The position numbers and the translations under genes are program-made. A stretch of DNA of 64,000 bases from Chromatiaceae bacterium (GTDB lineage Bacteria > Pseudomonadota > Gammaproteobacteria > Chromatiales > Chromatiaceae): contig JALSSC010000057.1 in NCBI GenBank assembly GCA_026984455.1, positions 1 to 64,000 on the forward strand, written 5' to 3'. The notes under the pieces are model-generated. The model was not told the DNA's origin. It made no database searches and saw nothing but the letters and a program-made list of their open reading frames with translations. Of the stretch, positions 48,025-56,036 are shown in pieces. The first letter of the stretch is position 1; each line of letters opens with the position of its first letter.

Positions 48025-48579
48025 TTATCCCACGCCCGGGGGCTCAGGGCATGGGTCCGTAGCGGCGAGCGGCCAACGTCGCAGGATCTCGTAGCGAGGC
48101 GCCTGCGGGGCCCGCCCCGAACGGGCCAGCACGAACTCCCGCACCGGCCAGGGGATGGGCCGATCCAAAGGCCGGAAGGAGGCGGGACGGGCCTTGCGGT
48201 ACAGGGTCACATGGGCAGCATAGGGACGGCGCTCGGGCTCCAGGCCGCACCGGGCGAGGCCGTCCTGGAGATCCTTCACCAGCCGCGCCAGGGGCGCGGG
48301 GGTCGTCGCCGGCCCACCCCAGAGGATATGGGGGCGTACCCAGTAACCGACCTGGTCGATCGCCAGGTCGAAGGGCGCGGCCCTCACACCCTCGGCCACC
48401 CGTTCGGCACAGGCCCGGGCCCCGGCGGCCAGGTGGCCCATGAACACCAGGGTCAGGTGGATATCCAAGGGATGGGTGGCGCGACCGTCCGCCGGCAAGT
48501 CGCGTTGCAGTGCGACCAGGGCGCCGCGGGTCTCCTCCGGCGGCCAGAGGGCGAAGAACAGGTGCTCAGCAGAGGGCAC
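48025..48579 (-). CDS. thpR: RNA 2',3'-cyclic phosphodiesterase (2H ligase fold)
   Basis: 184 aa. Two HxTx motifs, HLTL (H41) and HVTL (H123), define the 2H phosphoesterase fold. Start [16 protein letters not shown] is typical. It opens 2',3'-cyclic phosphates at RNA ends. The gene overlaps cinA by 14 bp and precedes recA by 38 bp. Confidence 0.9.
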   Translation of the reverse strand: MPSAEHLFFALWPPEETRGALVALQRDLPADGRATHPLDIHLTLVFMGHLAAGARACAERVAEGVRAAPFDLAIDQVGYWVRPHILWGGPATTPAPLARLVKDLQDGLARCGLEPERRPYAAHVTLYRKARPASFRPLDRPIPWPVREFVLARSGRAPQAPRYEILRRWPLAATDPCPEPPGVG

Positions 48580-49063
48580 GGGGGAAGTGCTCCATCAGCC
48601 CTCTCAGGGCGCGCTCCACCGCCGCCCGGCGTACCGCCTCGCGATCGCCGGGGAAGCAGGCGCGCTCCGCGAGCGTACCACCGCCAGGCAGGGCCCAGGC
48701 CAGCCACACCGTACCCACCGGCTTGTCGGGCGTCCCCCCGCCGGGGCCGGCGATGCCGCTCACCGCCATCGCCACCTCGGCCCCGCTGTGGGCGACCGCC
48801 CCCAGGGCCATCTCCCGCACCACCGCCTCGCTGACCGCGCCCTGCGCCGCCAGGGTGCCGGGGTCCACCCCCAGGAGGTCTTCCTTCGCCGCGTTGCTGT
48901 AGGTGACGAACCCGCGTTCGAACCACCGGCTGGCGCCCGGCACGTCGGTCAGGCATTTGGCGATCCAGCCACCCGTGCAGGATTCCGCGGTGGCGACGCG
49001 GAGATCCTGGTCTCTGAGGAGAGCGCCGAGACACTCGGCCAGGGCATAGAGTTCTGTGTCCAT
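48566..49063 (-). CDS. pncC: Nicotinamide-nucleotide amidase (CinA C-domain, PncC)
   Basis: 165 aa. Only the C-terminal CinA domain is present (RVATAESCTGGWIA, FVTYSNAAKEDLLGV, VAMAVSGIAGPGGGTPDKPVGTVW, shortened). It deamidates nicotinamide mononucleotide in NAD recycling; homologues lacking the N-terminal domain are normal in gammaproteobacteria. Start ATG 49063. First gene of cinA-thpR-recA-recX-alaS. Confidence 0.93.
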   Translation of the reverse strand: MDTELYALAECLGALLRDQDLRVATAESCTGGWIAKCLTDVPGASRWFERGFVTYSNAAKEDLLGVDPGTLAAQGAVSEAVVREMALGAVAHSGAEVAMAVSGIAGPGGGTPDKPVGTVWLAWALPGGGTLAERACFPGDREAVRRAAVERALRGLMEHFPRALC

Positions 49064-49128
49064 GGGGGTGAGTTTCCTGGAACCTCGAACGAAGCGCAAG
49101 GCAGGGTGTAGAATTCCGTCGCGGCCGT

Positions 49129-49161
49129 GCCCTTCCCCGGGGTCGAAACCCCGGGGAGGGC
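49129..49161. promoter_or_regulatory. Very strong GC hairpin between divergent genes
   Basis: GCCC-T-TCCCCGGGGT pairs with ACCCCGGGGA-GGGC around a CGAA loop: 14 bp with one bulged T. It lies in the 142-bp gap between cinA (-) and the cupin gene (+), so it is in the 5' region of one or both transcripts rather than at an end. Could be an RNA stabiliser or a regulator site. Confidence 0.5.
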
Positions 49162-49205
49162 ATCCCTCCGCCCGACACCCAGCCCAACCCTCCGAGGAAT
49201 CCCCA

Positions 49206-49490
49206 GTGACCCTGCCCAGTATCTATGTGGAACACAACCCTTCGCCCGCCAAACTCGACGTCATCGGGGTCTACGACTGGCCCATCTGGAAGAAAGGGGT
49301 GTCTTCGTTCCCCTGGCACTACGATCAGGCGGAAACCTGCTATCTGCTCAAGGGGCGGGTGATCGTCACCCCCGAGGGCGGCGAGCCGGTGGAGATCGGC
49401 CGGCGCGACCTGGTGACCTTCCCGGCCGGCCTCACCTGCACCTGGGAGATCCTCGAATCAGTAGAGAAACACTACGCCTTCGACGCCTGA
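49206..49490 (+). CDS. Small cupin-domain protein (DUF861-like)
   Basis: 94 aa single-domain cupin. Features: WKKGVSSFPWHYDQAETCYLLKGRVIVTP, GRRDLVTFPAGLTCTWEILESVEKHY (shortened). It has the first-motif His and Glu, while the second motif carries Cys/Thr rather than the standard His. Start is GTG 49206 after GAGGAATCC. Function unknown; possibly binds a small metabolite or metal. Confidence 0.75.
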   Translation: MTLPSIYVEHNPSPAKLDVIGVYDWPIWKKGVSSFPWHYDQAETCYLLKGRVIVTPEGGEPVEIGRRDLVTFPAGLTCTWEILESVEKHYAFDA

Positions 49491-49733
49491 CGAAACCTTT
49501 TGTGCGACACACAAGCCCTTGATCTGAAAAATCGCCTCGAGGGCCCGGAATGCCTCTTATCCCACCATTCTCTCTGCGAGGCACTCTACTGCCCAACCCG
49601 TATCTGCCCTCATCCACAGGGGCAGGTCACACACACGACAGGCAGCGCGGCGAGAAAGACGGCCGGGAAGGCCACTTTTCGAACTCCCACGGAAGGGCGG
49701 CCTCCCTGTCTCTCCTTCGACCAAGGAACCGCC

Positions 49734-50168
49734 ATGTCACCCCCTTTCCCCGGCCTTGCCCGGCGCCTCGCCGCCGCCCTCTACGACGGTCTGCTCGCCG
49801 CCGGGCTGACCTTCACCGCCCATGTCCTGGTGGTCCTGCCCCTGACCCTGGGCCTGGGGGTAGCCCCCCAGCGGATCGCCGCCAACCCCTTCTATGCCCT
49901 CTTCCTGTGCGGCGTGGTCATGGTCTTCTTCTGTGGTTTCTGGAGCGGTCCGGGCAAGACCTTGGGAATGCAGGCCTGGCGCCTGCGCCTGGTGGCCCTG
50001 GACGGTGGCCCGGTGCCACGCACCCTCGCCTGCCAGCGCTTCTTCGCCGCGATCCTGTCCTGGGCGGCGTTGGGCCTGGGATTCCTATGGGCCCTGCTCG
50101 ACCCCGAGGGCCTCACCTGGCACGACCGGCTGTCGCGGACCCGTCTGGTAGTGGAACCGCGCGCCTGA
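49734..50168 (+). CDS. RDD family membrane protein
   Basis: 144 aa with three hydrophobic segments (about 20-45, 50-70, 105-125). RDD signature: ARRLAAALYDGLLAAG at the start, and GKTLGMQAWRLRLVALDGGPV, then the C-terminal LTWHDRLSRTRLV. Role unknown; RDD proteins have been linked to Na+/H+ exchange. Start ATG 49734 (AAGGAACC upstream). Its end overlaps convergent lptG by 56 bp, so both 3' ends are shared antisense. Confidence 0.85.
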   Translation: MSPPFPGLARRLAAALYDGLLAAGLTFTAHVLVVLPLTLGLGVAPQRIAANPFYALFLCGVVMVFFCGFWSGPGKTLGMQAWRLRLVALDGGPVPRTLACQRFFAAILSWAALGLGFLWALLDPEGLTWHDRLSRTRLVVEPRA

Positions 50169-51237
50169 GCGGACGCCAGGCCTGGAAATGCAGGCCCCAG
50201 GCGGCCACCAGGGCGATGACCGGGGGCAGCAAGGCGGCCACCGCCGGATGCAGGCCATAGACCAATGATATCTGGGCCAGGGCGCGTTCGAGGATGAAGA
50301 ATCCCACCCCCACCAGCACCCCCCAGAAGACGCGCTGTCCCAGGCTCGCCCCGCGCACGCTGACGAACACCAGAGGCACCGCCAGGACCAGCATGGCGAG
50401 CAGGTCCAAGGGGGCGGCGAGCTTGCCCCAGAGGGCCATCCGGTAGGCGCGTGCGTCCAGGCCGTTCTCCTCCATGAAGGCGATATAGCGGTAGAGCCCC
50501 CAGACCGGAAGCACGTGGGGATCGATGATGAGCAGGGTCAACATGCCGGGGTCGAGCAGGGAATGCCACTCCCCCCGGTCGAGGTGGCGCACCTTCACCC
50601 CAGCATCCGAGATCTCGCTCTGGGAGATGTCCTCCAGGGCCCAGGCCTTGCCCTCGTAATGGGCGCGCCGGGCGTAGGTGGACAGGCGCAGGTGTCCCTG
50701 GCCGTCGTATTCGTATATGAACAAGTGGCGTAGATGGCCCTGGGGCAGGATCTCGCGGATATTGATGAAACTGTCTCCGTCCCGCGCCCAGAACCCATAG
50801 CGACTCTTCAAGGTGATCCGTTCCGACAGGGCTTGGGCCTTGAGTTCGCGCGCCGCCTGGGCCGCCGGCGGGGCCAGGCCCTCCCCCACCAGGGCGCCGA
50901 TCAGGGACAGCCAGATACCCACCTTGACCACCGCCCAGGTGATGCGTCCCGCGGAGACGCCGGCCGCGCGCAGGGCGGTCAATTCCGAATGGGCGGCCAG
51001 GCCACCGAGCCCGAGCAGCCCGCCCATGAGGGCGATGATGGGGAATACCAGGTAGGCGTAACGGGGCAGAGACAGGCCCACCACGGCAAAGACATCGCCC
51101 AAGGTATAGTGGCCCTTGCCCAGATCACCGATCTCGTCCGCCAGCATCACGAAGGCCAGCAGGGGCAACAGTACCAGACACACCAGGAGCAAGGCGCGAA
51201 ACACCGTGTGCCGAATGTAGCGATCGAGGATCTTCAC
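50113..51237 (-). CDS. lptG: LPS export permease LptG
   Basis: 374 aa. The start region VKILDRYIRHTVFRALLLV and the segment PRYAYLVFPIIALMGGLLGLGGLAAHSELTALRAAGVS (shortened) mark LptG. Membrane helices frame a periplasmic beta-jellyroll (SRYGFWARDGDSFINIREI). With LptF and LptB2 it extracts LPS from the inner membrane. Start taken as GTG 51237; an ATG at 51248 is out of frame. It lies divergent from pepA where lptF normally sits, and lptF is not in the gap. Confidence 0.9.
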   Translation of the reverse strand: MKILDRYIRHTVFRALLLVCLVLLPLLAFVMLADEIGDLGKGHYTLGDVFAVVGLSLPRYAYLVFPIIALMGGLLGLGGLAAHSELTALRAAGVSAGRITWAVVKVGIWLSLIGALVGEGLAPPAAQAARELKAQALSERITLKSRYGFWARDGDSFINIREILPQGHLRHLFIYEYDGQGHLRLSTYARRAHYEGKAWALEDISQSEISDAGVKVRHLDRGEWHSLLDPGMLTLLIIDPHVLPVWGLYRYIAFMEENGLDARAYRMALWGKLAAPLDLLAMLVLAVPLVFVSVRGASLGQRVFWGVLVGVGFFILERALAQISLVYGLHPAVAALLPPVIALVAAWGLHFQAWRPLRRAVPLPDGSATAGRAR

Positions 51238-51319
51238 TTGCACTCCATGGGGCGGGGAAGGAAACTGAGAGGCTACCGGTAAAGTAGAAGAAATGCCCGT
51301 CCCAGAGGAGACCCACGCC

Positions 51320-52822
51320 ATGGAATTCACCCTCGAATTCAGCCCCCTCGCCGAGTCCGAAAGCCCGTGCCTGATCCTCCCCCACTGGCAGGACGGACCA
51401 CAATCCCGGGTCTTCGAGGCCGCCGACCGGGCCAGTGGCGGCCGCCTCTCCAGCCTGGCCGGGCAGGCGGGGTTCAACGCCAAGGCCGGAAAGGTCCTGA
51501 TGCTGTACGGGATCGAGGGCCTGCGCGCCGGTGCGGTACTCCTCGTCGGCCTGGGCAGCGCGGCCGAGGCCGACCTGTCGACCCTGCGCAAGGCAGCGGC
51601 CGCGGCCGCCCACCAGCTCACCGAGCGGCGGGTGACGGATGCCGTCTGGACCCTGCATCAGGTGGATGTGGATGGCACCGATCCCTATACCCGCCTGCGC
51701 GAATCCCTGATCGCCCTGCGCCACGCCCTCTACCGTTTCGATCAGTTCAAACAGGAACCGGACAAGGACGAGCTGCCGCGCCTGGAACGCCTGCGCCCCT
51801 GGCTGGAGGCGGACCAGGACCCCGACCGGGCGAACCGCGCCCTGGCCCAGGCCCGGGCTGTCGCCGCCGGGGTCGATCTGGCGCGTGACCTGGGAAACCT
51901 CCCCGGCAACGTCTGCACCCCGGGTTACCTGGCGGAACAGGCACGGGTGCTGGCGCTGAATTTTCCCGAACTCGATGTCACCATCCTGGAGCAGGAAGGC
52001 ATGGAGGAACTGGGCATGGGCGCGCTGCTCTCCGTCGCCCGTGGCAGCCGCCAGCCACCCAAACTCATCGTCATGAGCTACCACGGTGCTGGGGAAGGGA
52101 TCAAGCCCATCACTCTGGTGGGCAAGGGCCTGACCTTCGACGCCGGCGGCATCTCCCTCAAGCCGTCGGAGAAGATGGACGAGATGAAGTACGACATGTG
52201 TGGGGGTGCGGCGGTATTCGGTGTCCTGCGCGCCTGCCTGGAACTCAAGCTGCCCCTCAATGTCGTCGGCGTGGTGCCCGCCAGCGAGAACCTGCCCGAC
52301 GGCAATGCCAACAAACCGGGCGACATCGTCACCAGCCTCGCCGGCAAGACCATCGAGGTCCTCAACACCGACGCCGAGGGCCGCCTGATCCTGTGCGATG
52401 CCCTCACCTACGCCCGCCGCTTCACCCCCGACACCCTGATCGACATCGCCACCCTCACCGGCGCCTGCATCGTCGCCCTGGGCCGCCACCCCTCGGGCCT
52501 GTTCAGCCGTGACGACGACCTCGCCCGGGAGCTGACCCGGGCGGGCGAGGCCAGTGGCGACCGCACCTGGCGCCTGCCCCTGTGGGACGACTACCAGGAG
52601 CAGCTCAAGAGCCGTTTCGCCGATGTGGCCAACATCGGTGGCCGCGACGCGGGGGCGGTCACCGCCGCCTGTTTCCTGGCCCGCTTCACCGAAGACCTGC
52701 GCTGGGCGCACCTGGACGTGGCCGGCACGGCCTGGGTCAGCGGCGAGCGCAAGGACGCCACCGGCCGCCCCGTGCCCCTCCTCTGCCACTACCTGATCGA
52801 TCGCGCCGGGGCGCAGCCGTGA
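51320..52822 (+). CDS. pepA: Cytosol (leucyl) aminopeptidase
   Basis: 500 aa, M17 family. Two-metal site residues are in GKGLTFDAGGISLKPSEKMDEMKYDM and NTDAEGRL (motifs cut short). It removes N-terminal residues from peptides, and in some bacteria also binds DNA. ATG 51320 gives the standard MEFTLEFSPL start. Followed immediately by holC (GTGA overlap), the usual pepA-holC order; valS is not next. Confidence 0.95.
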   Translation: MEFTLEFSPLAESESPCLILPHWQDGPQSRVFEAADRASGGRLSSLAGQAGFNAKAGKVLMLYGIEGLRAGAVLLVGLGSAAEADLSTLRKAAAAAAHQLTERRVTDAVWTLHQVDVDGTDPYTRLRESLIALRHALYRFDQFKQEPDKDELPRLERLRPWLEADQDPDRANRALAQARAVAAGVDLARDLGNLPGNVCTPGYLAEQARVLALNFPELDVTILEQEGMEELGMGALLSVARGSRQPPKLIVMSYHGAGEGIKPITLVGKGLTFDAGGISLKPSEKMDEMKYDMCGGAAVFGVLRACLELKLPLNVVGVVPASENLPDGNANKPGDIVTSLAGKTIEVLNTDAEGRLILCDALTYARRFTPDTLIDIATLTGACIVALGRHPSGLFSRDDDLARELTRAGEASGDRTWRLPLWDDYQEQLKSRFADVANIGGRDAGAVTAACFLARFTEDLRWAHLDVAGTAWVSGERKDATGRPVPLLCHYLIDRAGAQP

Positions 52823-53238
52823 CCCGGATCGATTTCTATCTCGCCCGCCCCCCAGGGGACCGTCTCCTGCTCACCTGCCGCCTGGCCGAGAAGGCCTACG
52901 CCCAGGGCCACCGGGTCTATGTCCACTGTGCCGATCCCCAACAGGCCGACCACCTCGACCGCCTGCTCTGGAGCTTCCGCCAGGGCAGTTTCATCCCCCA
53001 TGCCCTGGCGGCCGAGGCGCATCCCGAACTGGACACCCTGGTGTTGGGCGCCGACCTCCCGCCCGAGGGAAGCGACGACGTGCTCATCAACCTGGGGGTC
53101 GAGGTCCCGGCCTTCTTCAGCCGCTTCGAGCGCCTGGCCGAGCCGCTGGACACCACCCCGGAGATTCAGCAGGCCGGACGCCGGAGGTATGCCTTCTACC
53201 GGGACCGCGGCTATCCCCTGGCCTTTCACGAGGTGTGA
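52819..53238 (+). CDS. holC: DNA polymerase III chi subunit
   Basis: 139 aa. Family features: VTRIDFYLARPP start (GTG 52819), CRLAEKAYAQGHRVYVHC, LDRLLWSFRQGSFIPH and HRVLI-type INLGVEVPAFFSRFERLAE. It joins the clamp-loader to single-strand binding protein. Overlaps the pepA stop. Confidence 0.92.
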   Translation: MTRIDFYLARPPGDRLLLTCRLAEKAYAQGHRVYVHCADPQQADHLDRLLWSFRQGSFIPHALAAEAHPELDTLVLGADLPPEGSDDVLINLGVEVPAFFSRFERLAEPLDTTPEIQQAGRRRYAFYRDRGYPLAFHEV

Positions 53239-53242
53239 GCCC

Positions 53243-53491
53243 ATGACCGACACGGACCCGCCGGAACTCCCGGTATTGACCGACAAGGTGGACCCCGAGG
53301 CCTTGCGCGCCCCGCCCGCCCTCGACCCCGAGACCGCCCGACGGATCGCGGTGGAGACGATCCGCTCCCTGGATCTGGCCCTGAAGCGCTGCTCCGTCAA
53401 CCTGCGCCAGGAGATGCGGCGCGAGGTGGCGGAGACCCTGCGACGCGAATGCCGTCTCCCGCCCGCAGAGGCCCGGGGAGCGCCCGGATAG
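53243..53491 (+). CDS. Small conserved protein downstream of holC
   Basis: 82 aa, charged and helical, ending in RLPPAEARGAPG. It begins MTDTDPPELPVLTDKVDPEAL, a low-complexity Pro/Asp start common to small proteins encoded between holC and valS in gammaproteobacteria (my recollection of gene order). No domain recognised. Four nt after holC, with a GTGAGCCC context. Confidence 0.65.
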   Translation: MTDTDPPELPVLTDKVDPEALRAPPALDPETARRIAVETIRSLDLALKRCSVNLRQEMRREVAETLRRECRLPPAEARGAPG

Positions 53492-53565
53492 AAAGCGGAA
53501 TGGGCACTGAAGGCATAGACAGATGTTTAATTCTGCTACACCTCCGCGCCTGGCCACCCCTTGAA

Positions 53566-54120
53566 TTGAGCATCTGTTATACCCGTCGCATCCAGTCCCT
53601 GCTGGATCGACTCCTCGGCGCGGCCCGTTCCCAGGGCGCGTCCAAGTCTGAATTGGCGCGACGCGCCGGGATCCCCCCTGTCGAGCTGAGCCAGCCCCTG
53701 CGTCGCGGCGATCTGCGCGCGTCGACCCTCGCCCGTCTGGCCGCCGCGCTCGACCTCGAACTGACGCTGACGCCGGCCGACACCAGGCGACGCGCCACCG
53801 ATGCGATTCGTCGCGGCAACTTCTTCGGCCTGAACGAGCAGAGGACTGAGGTGGCGCGGGTACGCCACGCGATGATCTGCTCGCGTAGTGGCACGGGGAA
53901 GTGCCGTTTACGGACCGAAGGACGGAAATATTTGCATGCGACGGGTGTATGTGCCTTCCTGCGCAGGAGCGCTGCGTGGGAGCAGCTTCAGCCGCGCCCA
54001 CAGAAAGACCGCCGCTCATCCTCTTGGAGGAGGCCGCGTAGGGCGGCACCCCCTCTGGCTTCGGGTTTTCACCCCCCACCGCGGCGGCATTCGGGGATTG
54101 TCCGGCCTCGGTCCCCATGA
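53566..54120 (+). CDS. XRE-type HTH protein, probably orphan or decaying antitoxin
   Basis: The convincing part is about residues 7-90: IQSLLDRLLGAARSQ, SKSELARRAGIPPVELSQ and STLARLAAALDLELTL, the pattern of HTH regulators paired with toxins. No ATG lies before it: TTG 53566 is the first possible start, and the N-terminal codons coincide with the element end (CYTRRIQ reads TATACCCGTCGCATCCAG). The frame runs on for 90 residues without similarity, through the inverted element terminus, to 54120. No toxin gene adjoins. Probably a truncated gene. Confidence 0.35.
   Translation: MSICYTRRIQSLLDRLLGAARSQGASKSELARRAGIPPVELSQPLRRGDLRASTLARLAAALDLELTLTPADTRRRATDAIRRGNFFGLNEQRTEVARVRHAMICSRSGTGKCRLRTEGRKYLHATGVCAFLRRSAAWEQLQPRPQKDRRSSSWRRPRRAAPPLASGFHPPPRRHSGIVRPRSP
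53578..53950. repeat. Palindromic element, copy F, enclosing a HTH frame
   Basis: Left end TTATACCCGTCGCATCCAG (53578); right end TTGCATGCGACGGGTGTAT (53932-53950), inverted relative to the left. The right 65 bp on the minus strand match copies D and E through the CCTTCGGTCCGTAAACGGCA module. At 373 bp it is the longest copy. Confidence 0.55.
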
Positions 54121-54231
54121 GATTTTCTCTATCCCTCGCACCTGGATCTTCGTCTTTGGGATGCGTCCCGATCGCCCCCGGAGGCGGGACTCCACCGGCG
54201 AGGGGTATATATACTCGCCCATGGGAATTCC

Positions 54232-54259
54232 TTGTGCGCACCGACCTATCCGGTATGCT
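54232..54259 (+). promoter_or_regulatory. Promoter-like pair upstream of soxY
   Basis: TTGTGC (54232-54237), 16-bp spacer and TATGCT (54254-54259). It would give a leader of about 190 nt before soxY. No dyad for a regulator is obvious at the -10. Confidence 0.4.
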
Positions 54260-54454
54260 TGGTGGCTGGAGCGCCCGCGATGGGCAGACTCGAAAAAAAT
54301 CATAAGATTCCAGAGTCCTCGCCTCGTCGACAAACCGGACGATGCAGTTGGCCCCGCCGATTGGGCGATGCAGGGATTCCAAGGATTCGTGGCGGCCTCG
54401 TACCCCTGTCTGACAGTTCCCATACCCCCTATCTGTAACCCCAGGAGACGATCC

Positions 54455-54928
54455 ATGACCGATATGAAACGCAGACTCTTTCTCAAAGGCTCGGTGGCCG
54501 TGGGCGCGGTCGGGGCCGGACTCGCCAGCGGCCTGTTCACGCCCCGCGCGGTGCTCGCCGACTGGTCCGAGAGCGCCTTTCATGCCACCAAGATCCCCGC
54601 CGCCTTGAATGGCCTGTTCGGCACCGATACCACCGAGGTCAGCGATGCGATCCAGATCAAGGCGCCGGACATCGCCGAAAACGGCGCCGTGGTCCCCGTG
54701 ACCGTGAAGACCGACCTGGAAGACGTGAGCCATATCGTCATCATCGCCGCGGCCAATGCCACACCCCTGGTGGCGGACTTCGAGCTGAGTGAACTCTCTG
54801 TGCCCTTCGTGGCCACCCGTATCAAGATGGGCAAGACCGCCGACGTGGTGGCCGTTGTCAAGGCCGGCGGCAAGCTGTACAGCGCCCGCAAGGCCGTCAA
54901 GGTCACCATTGGCGGTTGCGGTGGCTGA
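54455..54928 (+). CDS. soxY: Sulfur-carrier protein SoxY
   Basis: 157 aa. The Tat signal KRRLFLKGSVAVGAVGAG is followed by a cleavage region near VLADW and the SoxY fold. The C-terminal GGCGG tail provides the carrier cysteine C155, on which thiosulfate-derived sulfur is bound. ATG 54455 follows AGGAG by 9 nt. Forms a pair with SoxZ next door; the other Sox enzymes (XA, B, CD) are not in the window. Confidence 0.95.
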   Translation: MTDMKRRLFLKGSVAVGAVGAGLASGLFTPRAVLADWSESAFHATKIPAALNGLFGTDTTEVSDAIQIKAPDIAENGAVVPVTVKTDLEDVSHIVIIAAANATPLVADFELSELSVPFVATRIKMGKTADVVAVVKAGGKLYSARKAVKVTIGGCGG

Positions 54929-54977
54929 GGCCCCCGTCCCCCCTCTCCCTTCCCCCAATCCCCAAAGGAAAATCGAG

Positions 54978-55295
54978 ATGGCAAAATCCAAGATCAGAAT
55001 CCGCGCCAAGGTCAAGGGTGGCGTGACCACCGTCCGCTCCCTCATGACTCACCCCATGGAGACCGGGCTGCGCAAGGACAAGAAGACGGGCAAGAAGATC
55101 CCCGCCCATTTCATCCAGGAGGTGAAGGCCACCTGGAACGGCAGGACCGTGCTGACCGCCTACTGGGGTGGCGCGGTGTCGAAGGACCCCTACCTCTCCT
55201 TCAAATTCAAGGGCGGCGCCAAGGGTGACACCGTGACCATCGCCTGGAAGGACAACCTCGGGCAAAGCGCCTCGGGGCAGACCAAGATCCGCTGA
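54978..55295 (+). CDS. soxZ: Sulfur-oxidation protein SoxZ
   Basis: 105 aa beta-rich partner of SoxY. Recognisable segments: KVKGGVTTVRSLMTHPMETG, IPAHFIQEVKATWNGRTVL and SKDPYLSFKFKGGAKGD. No signal peptide; exported as complex with SoxY via Tat. ATG 54978 has AGGAAAATCG upstream. The spacing and strand match soxY, an operon. Confidence 0.95.
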   Translation: MAKSKIRIRAKVKGGVTTVRSLMTHPMETGLRKDKKTGKKIPAHFIQEVKATWNGRTVLTAYWGGAVSKDPYLSFKFKGGAKGDTVTIAWKDNLGQSASGQTKIR

Positions 55296-55358
55296 TCGCC
55301 GTATCTGGGGCAGGGACGCCACCCGGAAACGGCTCCAGGCGCGCTCCGGCGCCGCCGC

Positions 55359-55799
55359 TCAGTGCGGGGGCGGCCCCGGCCGCAGGAGCAGCCGCCGCAG
55401 GCGCCGGGCGTTCGCCGCGTCCAGGGCGTCCGCGAACAGGGGCAGCCCGTAGCGGCGCCACCCGCCGGCCTTCAGACGCAGTGCCACCAACCCGGGGGTG
55501 ACGAACGGCGGGGCCTGCATCCGCACCTGGAGCAGCCGGCCATCGGCCCGCTCCAGGCGCCACCCGCGCCGGTCGTCCCAATACAGGGCGCGCACCGACC
55601 AGGGCAGGCGGCGCGTCAGATGAAGGGCGTGGGCATAACCCAGGTGGGCGAGCAGCAGGGCGCTGCCGAGGCCACCGAGCCACCCGGGCGGGCGCAGCAG
55701 CCAGCAGGCCGCCAGGGCCGCGCCGTGCAACCCGTAGATCCAGGCCGCCAGGACCCGCGAGCGGCGCGGTTCGAGGCGCAGCGGCGGCGGTGCCCGCAT
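55359..55799 (-). CDS. ygfX: YgfX/CptA-like membrane protein
   Basis: 146 aa. Two membrane helices (about 13-35 and 37-55) follow a short LRLEPRRSR start, then a soluble domain with YWDDRRGWRLERADG. YgfX interacts with SdhE in many gammaproteobacteria; a toxin role has been reported in E. coli. The 4-bp-type overlap (ATGA) with sdhE supports this assignment, with modest sequence similarity. Confidence 0.75.
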   Translation of the reverse strand: MRAPPPLRLEPRRSRVLAAWIYGLHGAALAACWLLRPPGWLGGLGSALLLAHLGYAHALHLTRRLPWSVRALYWDDRRGWRLERADGRLLQVRMQAPPFVTPGLVALRLKAGGWRRYGLPLFADALDAANARRLRRLLLRPGPPPH

Positions 55800-56032
55800 C
55801 ACTCGCCGCGAATCCGGGCCACCGTCCGCGCCAGGCCGGGATCCAACGGTTGGGTACGCCCCAACAACCAGCCCTGGAGTTCCTGGTCGGGCTGCTGCAG
55901 GAGGCGTTCGAAGCCCGCCCGGCCGGCCTCGTCCAGGCGTTCCCAGCCGTCCTCCAGGAACCCCTCCAGGATCAGGTCCAACTCCAGCAGGCCGCGGCGG
56001 CACCGCCAGCGCAATCGGGCCGGGACCGCCAT
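55799..56032 (-). CDS. sdhE: FAD assembly factor SdhE
   Basis: 77 aa. Conserved RRGLLELD-type motif (RGxxE) at about 12-19, needed for helping FAD attach to SdhA, followed by WERLDEAGRAGFERLLQQPDQELQGWL. Adjacent to and just downstream of sdhB, and overlapping ygfX. Confidence 0.92.
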   Translation of the reverse strand: MAVPARLRWRCRRGLLELDLILEGFLEDGWERLDEAGRAGFERLLQQPDQELQGWLLGRTQPLDPGLARTVARIRGE

Positions 56033-56036
56033 GGCC

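Larger units (their letters stand above)
53492..54454. other. Repeat-rich region between holC and soxY
   Basis: Contains the enclosing palindromic element F (53578-53950), a HTH frame that lies largely inside it, and the promoter-like pair at 54232-54259. The soxY leader of about 190 nt shows no clear riboswitch. A TATATATA run lies at 54206-54213. Confidence 0.55.

Noticed and set aside
54206-54213. TATATATA run as the soxY promoter -10
   Set aside because: No -35 at the proper spacing; TTGTGC/TATGCT further right is better.
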